Shown: piece by piece, positions 16,108 through 25,572 of the stretch
Position numbering within the stretch: the stretch's first letter is position 1
Layout: each line of letters begins with the position of its first letter
Source of the DNA: Kibdelosporangium banguiense
GTDB lineage: Bacteria > Actinomycetota > Actinomycetes > Mycobacteriales > Pseudonocardiaceae
Reading direction: 5' to 3'
DNA length: 64,000 bases
Assembly (NCBI RefSeq): GCF_017876405.1
Contig: NZ_JAGINW010000001.1
Coordinates: 2,617,203-2,681,202 of the forward strand
Program-made: the position numbers and the translations under genes
The notes under the pieces: generated by a model
What the model was told of the DNA's origin: nothing
The model's input: only the letters and a program-made list of their open reading frames with translations
The model's database searches: none

Positions 16108-19100
16108 TCAGGCCTTTCGGCGGCGGAACAGGATCATCAGCAGGCCGAGTACGAGAACGACTATTCCGCCGGTTATCAGCCAGCCGAAGGAGGCGCCGGT
16201 GCTGGCCAGGGCCTTGGGCGGCAGCAGGCCGAAGTCGACGGTCAGGATCTCACGTTTCGCTGCGCTGACGGTGACTGGTTTTGTGCAGCCGTTGGTCGGG
16301 TCGGCGTCCGAGTCGCGGGTGTCCTCGCCTGTGTCGCGGTTGGCGATCGTGTAGCCGCGGAGTTCGGATTTGGGGACGCAGACTATGTAGCTGCCGTTGG
16401 CGAGGTTGTCGAAGAGGTACCTGCCGTTGCGGTCTGTGACGGTTTTGGCGACCTCTTCGCCGGATGCGGCTCGCAGCGTGACGGCGACGCTTGGGGCGCC
16501 GGATTCGTCGCGGTCCTGCAGGCCGTTGCGGGAGGTGTCGATCCAGATGAAGTCGCCGATTCGATTGCCGGGTTCGACGAGGCCTGCGTCGACTGTGAGG
16601 TCCTCCCATTTCTCTGAGTACAAGCGGGTTGGGGCGGTGCACCATGTTGACGGGTCGACTGTCCCGCGCCCGATTTGGTACGAGGCGTACTGCGTGGGCA
16701 CGGTTTTGCGGTCGAAGCAGGTGACGTAGGAACCGTCGGCCAGGTCTGTGATCAGGTACTTGCCGGAACCGTCGGTCACCGCCTTGTGAGTCCCGACGGT
16801 GACGGTTACGCCTGGGATGCCAGGTTCGCCCGCGTCAGCGACGCCGTTGCGATTGAGGTCCAGCCAGACGAGGTCGCCGAGGGAGTTCGGTGGCCGGAAT
16901 CCGGCGTCGACCGACAGCACAGACCTGTTGCCGGTGCCCAGCTTGACTGTGTCCGCGCAGCCGTCGGCTTTCTTGTAGAGGTGTTTGCTGTACTCGGCCG
17001 GCAGTTCGAAGCAGACGCGGTAGTCGCCGTCGGGCAGGTCCGTGAAGAGGTACTTCCCGGCCGCGTCTGTCGTGGTCTTGGCTGAACCGGCGTACACCGT
17101 TGCCCCGGGGATTCCGGGTTCGCCCTGGTCAGGGGTGCCGTTGCGGTTGTTGTCCAGCCAGACGAGGTCGCCGATCTGGTTGGGTGGCGCGACCAGCCCT
17201 GCGTCGATGCTCAGGCTTTCGCGATTGCCCATGCCGAGTTTCACCTCGGGTGCGCACTCGGCTCTGAAGTCCTCAAAAGAACCGAAACATACGCGGTAGG
17301 CGCCGTCCGGGACATCCGAGAACAGGTACTTCCCAAGAGAATCGGTGACGGTCTTGTGCTGGCCCGCGGTGATCGGCACGCCTGTTGCGGGTGGCTCGCC
17401 CGAGTCGGGTTTGCCGTTGCGGTTGCGGTCCAGCCAGAGGAAGCCGCCCAGCCGGTTCATCGGCGACATCAGGCCCGCGTCGATGGTCAGGTTCGAGCGG
17501 TTGCCGGGACCGAGCGTGACCTCGGCCGCGCACCTGGTCTTCGGGTCCGGATTGGAGTCCTTGTCCGCCGACCCCGCGAACGGCTTGGTGATCTGCAGAT
17601 CGTCCTTGAGGCCGAAGCAGACCACATGCTTGCCGTCGCCCAGCTCTGGGAACAGATACTTGCCGTTCGCGTCGGTCACGGTCGACAACGCGCCCACAGT
17701 CACGGTGACACCAGGGATTCCGGGCTCGCCGGTGTCGGCCAGGCCGTTACGGTCGACGTCCCGCCACACCAGGTCGCCGAGAAGGTTCGGCGCCGACAAC
17801 AGCCCGGCGTCGACCGTGAGTACCGAACGATTGCCCGGCCCCACAGTGACTTCCGGCGCGCAGCCGGTCGCGGGATCCGCGTCCGAGTCGGCGGTGTCCG
17901 CGCCCATGTCAGGCTTCGTGAACGTGTATCCCTTGGCAGTAAAGCAAACCCGGTACTTCCCGTCCGGCACGTCGGAGAACAGGTACTTGCCGTCCGGGCC
18001 AGTGGTCGTGTTCATCGAACCTGCAGAAACGGCCACGCCAGGGACCCCTGGCTCGCCGGAGTCGAAGCGGCCGTTGCGGTTGAGGTCCGAGAAGACCAGG
18101 TCACCGATCCGGTTGCCGGGCGAGCTGAACCCGGCGTCCACAGTCAGGTTCGACCGGCTGCCTGCCGCGAGCGTCACCTCGGGCGCGCAGCCGGTGTCCG
18201 GATCCGCGTCCGAGTCCAAGTTGTCGTCGCCGGTGTTCGGCTTGGTCAGCTGGAAGTCCGCGTACGGCCCGAAGCACACCGTGTACTTGCCTTCGGGCAG
18301 GTCAGAGGCCAGGTATTTGCCGTCCGCGCCGGTCTTGGTCTTCCGGTTGCCCACCGAGACCGGCACGTCGGCGATCCCGGGTTCGCCCGCGTCGAGCAGG
18401 CCGTTGCGGTTGGTGTCCTGCCAGACGAAGTCGCCGATCTGGCCGGGTGGCGCGACCAGCCCGGCGTCGATCGACAGCACTGAACGATTCCCCGGCCCGA
18501 CAGTGACCTCCGGCGCGCATCCCGAGACTGGGTCGGCGTCGGAGTTCTTGTTGTCGTCACCAGTGTTGGGCGTGGTCACCACATAGTCGGAGAACCCGCC
18601 GAAACACACCTGGTACTTGCCGTCGGGCATGCCGTCGAACATGTACCGGCCGTCGGAACCTGTGGTCGTCTTGGTCTTGCCGAGCGACACCGGGACACCA
18701 GGCAGGCCGGGCTCGCCGGGATCCTGCCTGCCGTTGCGGTCGACGTCCGACCAGACGAAGTCACCGATGCGGTTGGCCGGTGGCACAAGGCCCGCGTCCA
18801 CAGTGAAATCGTCCGTGGCCGACAACGTGACCGGCGGGGCACAGCCGGTGGCCATGTCGATGTCGGAGTCCAGCCCGTCATCACCGGTATTGGCTTTGGT
18901 GGCCTGGAAATCGACAAAGCTGGCGGGCAGGGTCTTCAGGTCGAAGCAGACCGTGTACTTGCCGTCGGGCAGCTTGTCGAACAGGTACTTGCCGTCGAGC
19001 CCGGTCACCGCGGTCGACGAACCCGTGGTCACGGTCACGCCCGGCACCGGCGGCTCGTCCGCGTCCTGACGGCCGTTGCGGTTCACGTCGCTCCACACCA

Positions 19101-21408
19101 GGTCACCGAGCTTGTTCGCCGGTCTGATCCCGAAGTCCAGCGTCAGATCCTCGCGTTTGGCCGGGCCGACAGTGACGGGTGGTGCGCAGCCTGTGGCCGG
19201 ATCCGCGTCCGAGTCCATCGCATCCGAACCGAGGTTTGCAACTGCCGGCAGATAGCCGTCCGGCAGGTTCTTGACGTCGAAACAGACCTGGTACGTGCCA
19301 TCCGGCAGCTTGTCGAAGATGTACTTCCCGTCCGGGCCGGTCACGGTCTTCAACGAGCCCATCGTCACCGCGAGCCCAGGCACCGGTGGCTCACCGGCGT
19401 CCTGCTGGCCGTTGCGGTTGTTGTCCATCCAGACCAGGTCGCCCAGCGTGCTGGTCGGAGCGAGAACACCGGCGTCGACGGTCGTGTCCACCGAGCCGTG
19501 GCCACCTGTGTTGACCGTGGCCAGGCCGGTTCCCGGGTCCACATTGGAGTCGACGGCCCGGTTGGCACCGGCTTGCCGCGCTGTCCATTTCAACGAGGAA
19601 CCTGGTGGTGCGCCAGGCAATGCGGACGTCTGCGCACCGGTGAAGTCGAACTTCAAGTTGTAACACGTGTCCGGCTGCAGACCGGTCAGCATGTACTCGC
19701 CCTTGGCGTTCGTGGTCTGCGGCGGCAGGGCTGCGCCACCGGCACAAGGAGTCGCAGTGACCTTCACGCCGGCAAGCGGCGGTTCATTGCCGTCCTGGAT
19801 GCCGTCTGTGTCCGCGTCGAACCACACGCGGTTGCCGACCTGCACGGGCGCGAGGTCACACAGTGCCTCGAGGTCGGCGAGGCTGTTGGCCCTGCCCCAG
19901 CCTTCCTGGTCGCCGACCTGGAACGTGCCCTGCTTGGCGCCGGTCGCGCGGTCGAACCAGCCGACGCCCGGGTTCGACGTGACCGGCATCTTGTCCGCGG
20001 CCAGAACCAGCGCGACGGCACCCATCGAGGCGTCGGCTTTCAGGGCGTCCGGGCAGGTCGCGTACTTCCCGTCGGCCTGCTTGCACGCGCGGCTCAGCGC
20101 ACCGCCGACCGCCGCGCTGAACGCGCCGTTGCCCGTGGGCGCCGGGGTCTGCTGGCCGAGCTGGTCGCCGAACCGGTCCCGGAACGCCAGGACCAGGTCG
20201 CCGGTCTTGTCCACCGCGACGTTCGTCAGCAGTGGCTGGGTGTAGCTGATGTTGCCGTCTACCTGCGTGAACTGCCTGGGATCCCAACGGTCGAGCCACG
20301 GATGCCAGCCGGTGTCGAGGGGCTTGGTGAACACCGCCGAGCCGAACGCGCCGGACTGGAACGGCAGGACAACAGCCTTCATGTCAGCGACCTTGGCGGT
20401 CGACTGGCCTGAACACACGCCACCTACATACAGAATTCCGTCGCGTACGCCCAGCCCGCCGGGCCGCCAGTCACCCGCGGCCGGACACCCTGGATTCGGG
20501 ATCGGGTACGAGCCGACCGGTGCGGAAGCCGCCGGGATGGTCGCGTCGAAGACATACAACGTCTTGTTGGCAAGGTTCACCGCGTACAGCGCGGTGCCGT
20601 CCTCGGACATCTCCAGATCGCCGAGACTTTCCTTGCCGGGTGCGGCGAAGAACGAGCCGTCGTGGCCGTCGCTGTGCTGGGTGCTGCCGGCTTCCGGAAC
20701 TGTGGCGAACTGGGACGTCGACCCGGCTGAGGTCACGTAGATGGCGCCCGGGCCGCCAGAACCGTAGGGCGCCAAGCGTTTCGCGAAAGCGCCGGAGAAA
20801 AGCCGCTTGTCCTGCTTGCGATACGCGAGACCGAACACGGCCCCTGTGTCGCCCTGCTTGGCGATTTGTGTCGGTGCGGGCGAGGTGCCGCGAGCTGTGA
20901 AGGGGAACTTGACGAGCGAGCGTGCCGCCGCGTCATTGCCTGCCTTGTGCGTGTTGCGTTGGCACGCGGTGGCGACAGACGGGTTGGCCTGGCAATAGTC
21001 GGCCGGGTTCCACACGCCCATGGTGATCGACGGGTTCGGGCCGTTGACGAACTCCGTCAGTGACGACAGGCCGTTGCCGCTGGGAGCAGGCTTCAGGTGC
21101 GGCATCGAGGACGGGATCGCCGCCTCGACCCGGTAGCCGCCGCCGTTGACCGGACCGAGGTCGATCTTGACCACGCCGTCCGGGCCGGTTGTGCCGTTGG
21201 CGGTGCTGCCGGCCGGATCGGTCACCGTGACCGGGATGCCCGGCACGCCGATCTCGAGAGCGGGCTCGTAGGAACCGTTCCCGTTGACGTCACGCACCAG
21301 CCGGACGGTCAGCGTCCCGTCCGCCAGCACGGCCGACGCGGCAGGCGTGAATATCGCGCCCGCCAGTACGAGCGACCCAGCGAGAGCCAGCCCGACCACT
21401 CTGCTCAC
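16108..21408 (-). CDS. Giant cell-wall-anchored SdrD-B repeat protein (LAXTG)
   Basis: The 1766-residue exported protein has a signal peptide (GSLVLAGAIFTPAASA), an N-terminal region to about residue 540 with a first Ig-like piece and a beta-rich, possibly propeller-like part, then eleven SdrD B-type repeats of about 100 residues. Each repeat starts like LGDLVWMDNNRNGQQDAGEP; the DxNxNGxxDxxE loop suggests calcium binding. The C-terminus is a sorting signal: LASTG, a hydrophobic segment and RRRKA. LAXTG is the motif of class E sortases; none is in the window. A GTG start follows AAAAGGAG. Probable surface adhesin or stalk; target unknown. Confidence 0.9.
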   Translation of the reverse strand: MSRVVGLALAGSLVLAGAIFTPAASAVLADGTLTVRLVRDVNGNGSYEPALEIGVPGIPVTVTDPAGSTANGTTGPDGVVKIDLGPVNGGGYRVEAAIPSSMPHLKPAPSGNGLSSLTEFVNGPNPSITMGVWNPADYCQANPSVATACQRNTHKAGNDAAARSLVKFPFTARGTSPAPTQIAKQGDTGAVFGLAYRKQDKRLFSGAFAKRLAPYGSGGPGAIYVTSAGSTSQFATVPEAGSTQHSDGHDGSFFAAPGKESLGDLEMSEDGTALYAVNLANKTLYVFDATIPAASAPVGSYPIPNPGCPAAGDWRPGGLGVRDGILYVGGVCSGQSTAKVADMKAVVLPFQSGAFGSAVFTKPLDTGWHPWLDRWDPRQFTQVDGNISYTQPLLTNVAVDKTGDLVLAFRDRFGDQLGQQTPAPTGNGAFSAAVGGALSRACKQADGKYATCPDALKADASMGAVALVLAADKMPVTSNPGVGWFDRATGAKQGTFQVGDQEGWGRANSLADLEALCDLAPVQVGNRVWFDADTDGIQDGNEPPLAGVKVTATPCAGGAALPPQTTNAKGEYMLTGLQPDTCYNLKFDFTGAQTSALPGAPPGSSLKWTARQAGANRAVDSNVDPGTGLATVNTGGHGSVDTTVDAGVLAPTSTLGDLVWMDNNRNGQQDAGEPPVPGLAVTMGSLKTVTGPDGKYIFDKLPDGTYQVCFDVKNLPDGYLPAVANLGSDAMDSDADPATGCAPPVTVGPAKREDLTLDFGIRPANKLGDLVWSDVNRNGRQDADEPPVPGVTVTTGSSTAVTGLDGKYLFDKLPDGKYTVCFDLKTLPASFVDFQATKANTGDDGLDSDIDMATGCAPPVTLSATDDFTVDAGLVPPANRIGDFVWSDVDRNGRQDPGEPGLPGVPVSLGKTKTTTGSDGRYMFDGMPDGKYQVCFGGFSDYVVTTPNTGDDNKNSDADPVSGCAPEVTVGPGNRSVLSIDAGLVAPPGQIGDFVWQDTNRNGLLDAGEPGIADVPVSVGNRKTKTGADGKYLASDLPEGKYTVCFGPYADFQLTKPNTGDDNLDSDADPDTGCAPEVTLAAGSRSNLTVDAGFSSPGNRIGDLVFSDLNRNGRFDSGEPGVPGVAVSAGSMNTTTGPDGKYLFSDVPDGKYRVCFTAKGYTFTKPDMGADTADSDADPATGCAPEVTVGPGNRSVLTVDAGLLSAPNLLGDLVWRDVDRNGLADTGEPGIPGVTVTVGALSTVTDANGKYLFPELGDGKHVVCFGLKDDLQITKPFAGSADKDSNPDPKTRCAAEVTLGPGNRSNLTIDAGLMSPMNRLGGFLWLDRNRNGKPDSGEPPATGVPITAGQHKTVTDSLGKYLFSDVPDGAYRVCFGSFEDFRAECAPEVKLGMGNRESLSIDAGLVAPPNQIGDLVWLDNNRNGTPDQGEPGIPGATVYAGSAKTTTDAAGKYLFTDLPDGDYRVCFELPAEYSKHLYKKADGCADTVKLGTGNRSVLSVDAGFRPPNSLGDLVWLDLNRNGVADAGEPGIPGVTVTVGTHKAVTDGSGKYLITDLADGSYVTCFDRKTVPTQYASYQIGRGTVDPSTWCTAPTRLYSEKWEDLTVDAGLVEPGNRIGDFIWIDTSRNGLQDRDESGAPSVAVTLRAASGEEVAKTVTDRNGRYLFDNLANGSYIVCVPKSELRGYTIANRDTGEDTRDSDADPTNGCTKPVTVSAAKREILTVDFGLLPPKALASTGASFGWLITGGIVVLVLGLLMILFRRRKA

Positions 21409-21620
21409 AACAGCTCCTTTTCCTGCGACATCAAGGAAAAGCTAGCTGTCGATCATGATCGTCAGGGCGTGCGCGACGGCCCGCGTCACCGACAGTCGCC
21501 CGGCATCGGCCGTGCGATCCCTCCACGGTGGATCCGCGAGCGGGAGAACGGCACACCGTGATCGGAATCCGGCCGCGGATCGCGGCCAGGTGTCCTCCGG
21601 AAGCGGGTTGAACCACCCGT

Positions 21621-22031
21621 TCAGGGCAGGTGCGGGCGGAGCGCGTCGAGCAGCGTGTCGCGCTTGGGCACGCCACCCACCCGCATCAGCTCCACGCCCT
21701 GAGCGTCCACGGCCAGCGTGGTCGGCGTGGACAGCACCCCGAGCGACTGGGCGACCTCGGGGTGGTCGGTCACGTCGAAGTCCACGTGTTGCAGGCCCTC
21801 GGTCCGGCCGGCCAGATCGGCCAGCAGGATCCGGGTGTGCCGACACGGCGCGCAGAACGTGGTGGAGATCTGCAGCAGCGTCACCGCGCTGCCCGGATCG
21901 ACGAGTTTCTGCAGCTCAGAAGGTAGTGAAGAGCTTTTCGCGGTCCGCACGCGGCCACGGGAGCTGCGCCAGGCGAGACCGAACACGCTCGCCAACGCGA
22001 GCGTGCCGATCAGCACCCAGACGCCTGTCAT
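21621..22031 (-). CDS. Membrane-tethered thioredoxin-family protein
   Basis: The 136-residue protein has an N-terminal membrane helix (VWVLIGTLALASVFGLAW) and a thioredoxin domain with the redox pair Cys60-Ala-Pro-Cys63 in TTFCAPCRH and the cis-Pro loop STPTTL. Its position next to lmeA-like and glnR genes matches, as I recall, thiX Rv0816c of M. tuberculosis. The start overlaps the upstream lmeA-like stop by four bases. Partners are unknown. Confidence 0.88.
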   Translation of the reverse strand: MTGVWVLIGTLALASVFGLAWRSSRGRVRTAKSSSLPSELQKLVDPGSAVTLLQISTTFCAPCRHTRILLADLAGRTEGLQHVDFDVTDHPEVAQSLGVLSTPTTLAVDAQGVELMRVGGVPKRDTLLDALRPHLP

Positions 22032-22945
22032 CCCACGGCTCCGCTGAGCTTGACGTTGGTCGCCTTGCCCTTCAGGGACAGGGACCCCGGATCGACCTGC
22101 ACGGCCGTCGGCGTGATCGCCACCGGCAGGGTGCCCGGGTCGAGGTTCACCGTGAACAGCTTCAGCAACTGCGACTGCAGGTTGGGCGCGAGCAGGTTGC
22201 TGCCCAGCGAGTTGCCCAGCTCGATCCGCTTGGGCGTGACCTGGATCTTGGCGTTGTCCAGGCTGACGATCCCGTACACGACGAGGTCGGTCTGCACGCC
22301 GGCGAAGTCGACGGTGGCACCGACCCGGACACCCGCGGTCTGGTCCTCGGTCTCCTGCTTGAGTGCTTCCTGGTCGGCCTTGTCGTCGATGCCGTCGCCC
22401 GACTCGGTGCCCGGCGGCTCCATCACGCGCTTCTCGCTGGCCGGCGCGATCGTCACGTTCGTGATGTCGCTGGTACGCACCCGCAGCGCGTTGGACTGCA
22501 GCGCCCGGTTGAAGTCCGCCTCCTTGACCCGCAGCTGGCCCTCGATCTCGTCGACCTGGATCGAGTCCGTCTTGCCGGCCAGCAGGTCCGACAGCGGCGC
22601 CTGGACGCCGCGCAGGTCGGCGTGCACCTCGACGTCCTTGAGGATGTCCTTGATCGGCACACCCTTCGCGTCCACGGTGATGTGGTCGTAGTCGCCGCCG
22701 ATCGCCTGGGTCAGGAACGGGAAGCCACGCACGGTCACCGCGGGGTCGTCGGAGAGCTTGAAGGCGGCCTTGGCCCGCTTGGAGACCTGGTACTCGGCCA
22801 CCGCCGCGGCCCCGAAGTCGGCGCCGACCAGCAGCGCGAGCAGGATCACCACGGTGATGACGATCGGACGCGTCTTCGACCGCTTGGGCTTGCCGGACCG
22901 CTTCGTCCGGCCGGAGTTCGCCGTTGCGTTCGGCACTGTCGTCAT
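22028..22945 (-). CDS. DUF2993 / LmeA-like phospholipid-binding protein
   Basis: The 305-residue protein has a basic cytoplasmic tail, one membrane or signal segment (PIVITVVILLALLVGADFG) and the DUF2993 fold, beginning with AVTVRGFPFLTQAIGGDYDHITVDAKGV. The mycobacterial relative LmeA (Rv0817c) is a periplasmic phospholipid-binding protein needed for lipomannan elongation, and synteny with glnR supports orthology. An acidic insert near GTESGDGIDDKADQEALKQE is probably a loop. Coupled by four-base overlaps on both sides. Confidence 0.88.
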   Translation of the reverse strand: MTTVPNATANSGRTKRSGKPKRSKTRPIVITVVILLALLVGADFGAAAVAEYQVSKRAKAAFKLSDDPAVTVRGFPFLTQAIGGDYDHITVDAKGVPIKDILKDVEVHADLRGVQAPLSDLLAGKTDSIQVDEIEGQLRVKEADFNRALQSNALRVRTSDITNVTIAPASEKRVMEPPGTESGDGIDDKADQEALKQETEDQTAGVRVGATVDFAGVQTDLVVYGIVSLDNAKIQVTPKRIELGNSLGSNLLAPNLQSQLLKLFTVNLDPGTLPVAITPTAVQVDPGSLSLKGKATNVKLSGAVG

Positions 22946-23745
22946 GCCACCACCTGTGTCGATGTTTCTTGGTCAGACGTGTCGCGGCACATCTGGTTGA
23001 GCCAGGTCGCGATCCGGTCTACCAGACCCGGTGTGACGCCCGACTCGGCATGCCCCATGCCCGGCTCCAGCCACAGCCGGGTACCCGCGCCGGCCGCGCG
23101 ATACAGGGCCGTGCCGTGTTCGGCCGGGAAGTAATGATCCCGGTCGCCGTGCACGATCAGCAGCGGGGTCGGTGCGATCCGGTTGACCACCTCGATCGGG
23201 CTGACCGGGAGCTGCGCCCACGGCCGGCCCAGCCGCACACCCAGGATAGGCGCCAGCAGGCGGCCGTGTGGCGCTTCGATCAGCCAGTGCAGCCTGCGCA
23301 TGGCCGGGGTCTGACGGACGTACCAACGTGACGGTGAGCTCACCGAAACGATCGCTTCGACGCGATTGTGAGACGCGTATAACAGCGAAACTGCGGCACC
23401 CATCGAAAAACCGACCACCGCGACCCGGGGGAATCCGAGTTCTTTCGCCAATCGGACACCCGCGTCCAGGTCGAGAACTTCTTGCGGTCCGACCGTGCTG
23501 CGGCCGCAAGAGTTTCCGTGGCCACGGAAACTGAGCGCAACGATTGCGTTTGTCCTGGCCAGGCGCTCGGCGATGCGCCGGAAACCGGGCCGCTCGACAC
23601 TGCCGGTGAACCCGTGCGCGAGGACGATCGCCAGGTCAGACGGTGTTTCGCATGGTGCGTACAAACCACTTAACGCTACTCCATCAGCGGTGACTTGCCC
23701 CACGTGTGTGAACCGCGTGTTACGAACAGGGGATTTCTCGGCCAC
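22942..23745 (-). CDS. Alpha/beta hydrolase
   Basis: The 267-residue protein has a complete hydrolase triad: nucleophile Ser114 in GFSMGAA, an acid in VHGDRDH (Asp201 or Asp203), and His232 in GMGHAES, with the oxyanion motif AHGFTGS (43-49). No signal peptide is seen. It starts at GTG 23745 and heads a three-gene coupled operon with the lmeA-like and thioredoxin genes. Substrate unknown; a lysophospholipase or esterase role is only a guess from context. Confidence 0.88.
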   Translation of the reverse strand: MAEKSPVRNTRFTHVGQVTADGVALSGLYAPCETPSDLAIVLAHGFTGSVERPGFRRIAERLARTNAIVALSFRGHGNSCGRSTVGPQEVLDLDAGVRLAKELGFPRVAVVGFSMGAAVSLLYASHNRVEAIVSVSSPSRWYVRQTPAMRRLHWLIEAPHGRLLAPILGVRLGRPWAQLPVSPIEVVNRIAPTPLLIVHGDRDHYFPAEHGTALYRAAGAGTRLWLEPGMGHAESGVTPGLVDRIATWLNQMCRDTSDQETSTQVVA

Positions 23746-23799
23746 GACGTTTATTCTGCTCGAACAACCGCGTTAGTTCCCTGAGAGGCGGTGTGGCGC

Positions 23800-24525
23800 G
23801 TGAGTTTGGATCTTCTCCTGCTGACCGCGGACCCAGAGCCGGGTTCCGTACTTCCCTCGTTGATGTTGCTCCCGCACGCTGTGCGGACGCAGCCGCCCGA
23901 GGTGACTGCCCTGCTCGAGGCCGGTTCGAGGGATGCCGTGCTGGTCGACGCCCGCGTCGATCTGGCCGGCGCGAAGAGCCTGTGCCGGCTGCTGGCCAGC
24001 GGCGGCGACTCCGGCCCCGTGATCGCGATCGTCAGCGAGGGCGGCCTGGTGGCCGTGACCTCGGACTGGCGGATCGACGAGATCCTGCTGCCCACCGCGG
24101 GCCCGGCCGAGGTGGACGCCCGCCTGCGGCTGCTGACCTCACGCGGCCCGGCCGGTGTGTCCGGTGCCGACGGCGCGATCCGGCTCGGTGAGCTCGTGAT
24201 CGACGAGGCCACCTACATGGCGCGGCTGCGCGGCCGTCCGCTCGACCTCACCTACAAGGAGTTCGAGCTGCTCAAGTACCTCGCCCAGCACGCAGGCCGG
24301 GTCTTCACCCGTGCCCAGCTGCTGCAGGAGGTCTGGGGTTACGACTTCTTCGGCGGCACCCGCACGGTGGACGTACACGTCCGGCGGCTGCGCGCCAAGC
24401 TCGGCATCGAGCACGAGCAGATGATCGGCACCGTGCGCAACGTCGGCTACAAGTTCGTCCAGCCGCCCAAAGGAGCCGCCCCTGCGCCAGTGGCGGAATC
24501 AATGAGCCTGGACGTGGTTCAGTAA
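23800..24525 (+). CDS. glnR: GlnR, OmpR-type nitrogen regulator
   Basis: The 241-residue protein closely follows actinobacterial GlnR. The atypical receiver reads [15 protein letters not shown] and VSEGGLVAV, and the near-invariant winged helix includes [28 protein letters not shown]. GlnR regulates nitrogen genes such as glnA and amtB without normal phosphorylation. The neighbourhood (lmeA-like, mshD, pst) agrees with M. tuberculosis glnR. I use GTG 23800, which best matches the short family N-terminus; GTG 23791 would add three residues. Divergent from the hydrolase operon by about 50 bases. Confidence 0.93.
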   Translation: MSLDLLLLTADPEPGSVLPSLMLLPHAVRTQPPEVTALLEAGSRDAVLVDARVDLAGAKSLCRLLASGGDSGPVIAIVSEGGLVAVTSDWRIDEILLPTAGPAEVDARLRLLTSRGPAGVSGADGAIRLGELVIDEATYMARLRGRPLDLTYKEFELLKYLAQHAGRVFTRAQLLQEVWGYDFFGGTRTVDVHVRRLRAKLGIEHEQMIGTVRNVGYKFVQPPKGAAPAPVAESMSLDVVQ

Positions 24526-24529
24526 AGGT

Positions 24530-25375
24530 GTGACCGAACAACTCGTCTGGCGAACAGAACTGTCGGAGCTGGAAGCTGCCCAGGTGCGTGGGCTCCTGGC
24601 GTCGGACGAGGCCGGCATGGACCTGCCCGGCGGCGGCGAGCACCTGCTCGCCCTCCGCGACGGCGGCACGGTCGGCTACGCACATCTCGACACGGCCGGC
24701 GACCAGTTGGGCAACAAGGTCGCCGAGCTGGTCGTGCACCCGGGTTTCCGCCGCCAGGGCATCGGCGCCCGGCTGGTGGAGGCCGTTGCGGAGCGCGCCA
24801 CGCCGTTGCGGATCTGGTCGCATCTCGATCATCCCGGGGCGGCACGGCTGGCCTCGCGGTTCGGCTTCGAGCGGGTTCGTGCGCTGCATCGGATGGGGAT
24901 GGACTTCGGGGCCGACGAGTTTGCTGAGCCCCGGCTGCCTGACGGTGTCCGGTTGCGGACGTTCGTGCCGGGGCAGGACGAGGAAGCCATGGTCGCGGTG
25001 AACGCGCGTGCCTTCTCGTGGCACCCGGAACAAGGCGGGCTCACGGTCGAGGACGTCCGGAACACCGAGCAGGAAGCCTGGTTCGACCCGGCCGGCTTCT
25101 TTCTCGCGGTGGACTCCGGCGACAAGGTCCTCGGCTTTCACTGGACGAAAGTGCACCCGGATTCGACCGGCGAGGTCTACGTCGTCGGCATCGACCCGGA
25201 CTCCCAGGGCGGCGGTCTCGGCAAGGCCCTGACCCTCGCCGGGCTGCGTCACCTGCGCGGACTCGGCCTGCCCAAGGTGATGCTCTACGTGGAAAGCGAC
25301 AACGCGGCGGCAATCGCCGTTTACACGAAGCTCGGCTTCCGTTTGCTGGATGTAGGTGTTCAGTACGCACGGTAG
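24530..25375 (+). CDS. mshD: Mycothiol synthase
   Basis: The 281-residue protein has two tandem GNAT domains. The N-terminal one contains ELVVHPGFRRQGIGARLVEA, the C-terminal one VYVVGIDPDSQGGGLGKALTLAGL, each with a Q/RxxGxG/A acetyl-CoA loop. MshD acetylates Cys-GlcN-Ins, the last step of mycothiol synthesis, so the host uses mycothiol. GTG 24530 lies four bases after glnR, giving a two-gene unit as in mycobacteria. Confidence 0.94.
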   Translation: MTEQLVWRTELSELEAAQVRGLLASDEAGMDLPGGGEHLLALRDGGTVGYAHLDTAGDQLGNKVAELVVHPGFRRQGIGARLVEAVAERATPLRIWSHLDHPGAARLASRFGFERVRALHRMGMDFGADEFAEPRLPDGVRLRTFVPGQDEEAMVAVNARAFSWHPEQGGLTVEDVRNTEQEAWFDPAGFFLAVDSGDKVLGFHWTKVHPDSTGEVYVVGIDPDSQGGGLGKALTLAGLRHLRGLGLPKVMLYVESDNAAAIAVYTKLGFRLLDVGVQYAR

Positions 25376-25467
25376 TCGCACGTTCAATCACTGAGTGCGA
25401 ACGCCCAGGTCGCGGCAAGGTCACGGGCCCGTTCCAATGGGGTAGCCCTGCTCACAATGGGTGCCTT

Positions 25468-25489
25468 GTTCACTTGCCGTTCACCTCTA
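25468..25489 (+). promoter_or_regulatory. PHO box upstream of pstS
   Basis: Two adjacent 11-bp direct repeats, GTTCACTTGCC (25468-25478) and GTTCACCTCTA (25479-25489), match the GTTCACC repeat bound by PhoP in Streptomyces. They lie about 85 bases before the pstS start. PhoP-dependent induction in low phosphate is expected from known biology. Confidence 0.85.
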
Positions 25490-25572
25490 CAGGGCCAGAC
25501 GTTCGGCCGGGCTGCTTAGCGTCCCGTGCGAGCGGCGAGCTCGTCGCCAAACGGCTTAAGTGGAGGATCCAG

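Noticed and set aside
16560..19900. Regular repeats suggestive of a CRISPR or tandem DNA array
   Set aside because: The period is about 300 bases and corresponds to SdrD-B protein repeats in one open frame; there are no spacers.
21442..21620. Open frame downstream of the thioredoxin gene (GWFNPLPEDTWPRSAAGF onward), with moderately high GC at third positions
   Set aside because: No ATG, GTG or TTG start lies outside the thioredoxin gene, and no ribosome site is present. It may be a degraded remnant but cannot be supported as a gene.
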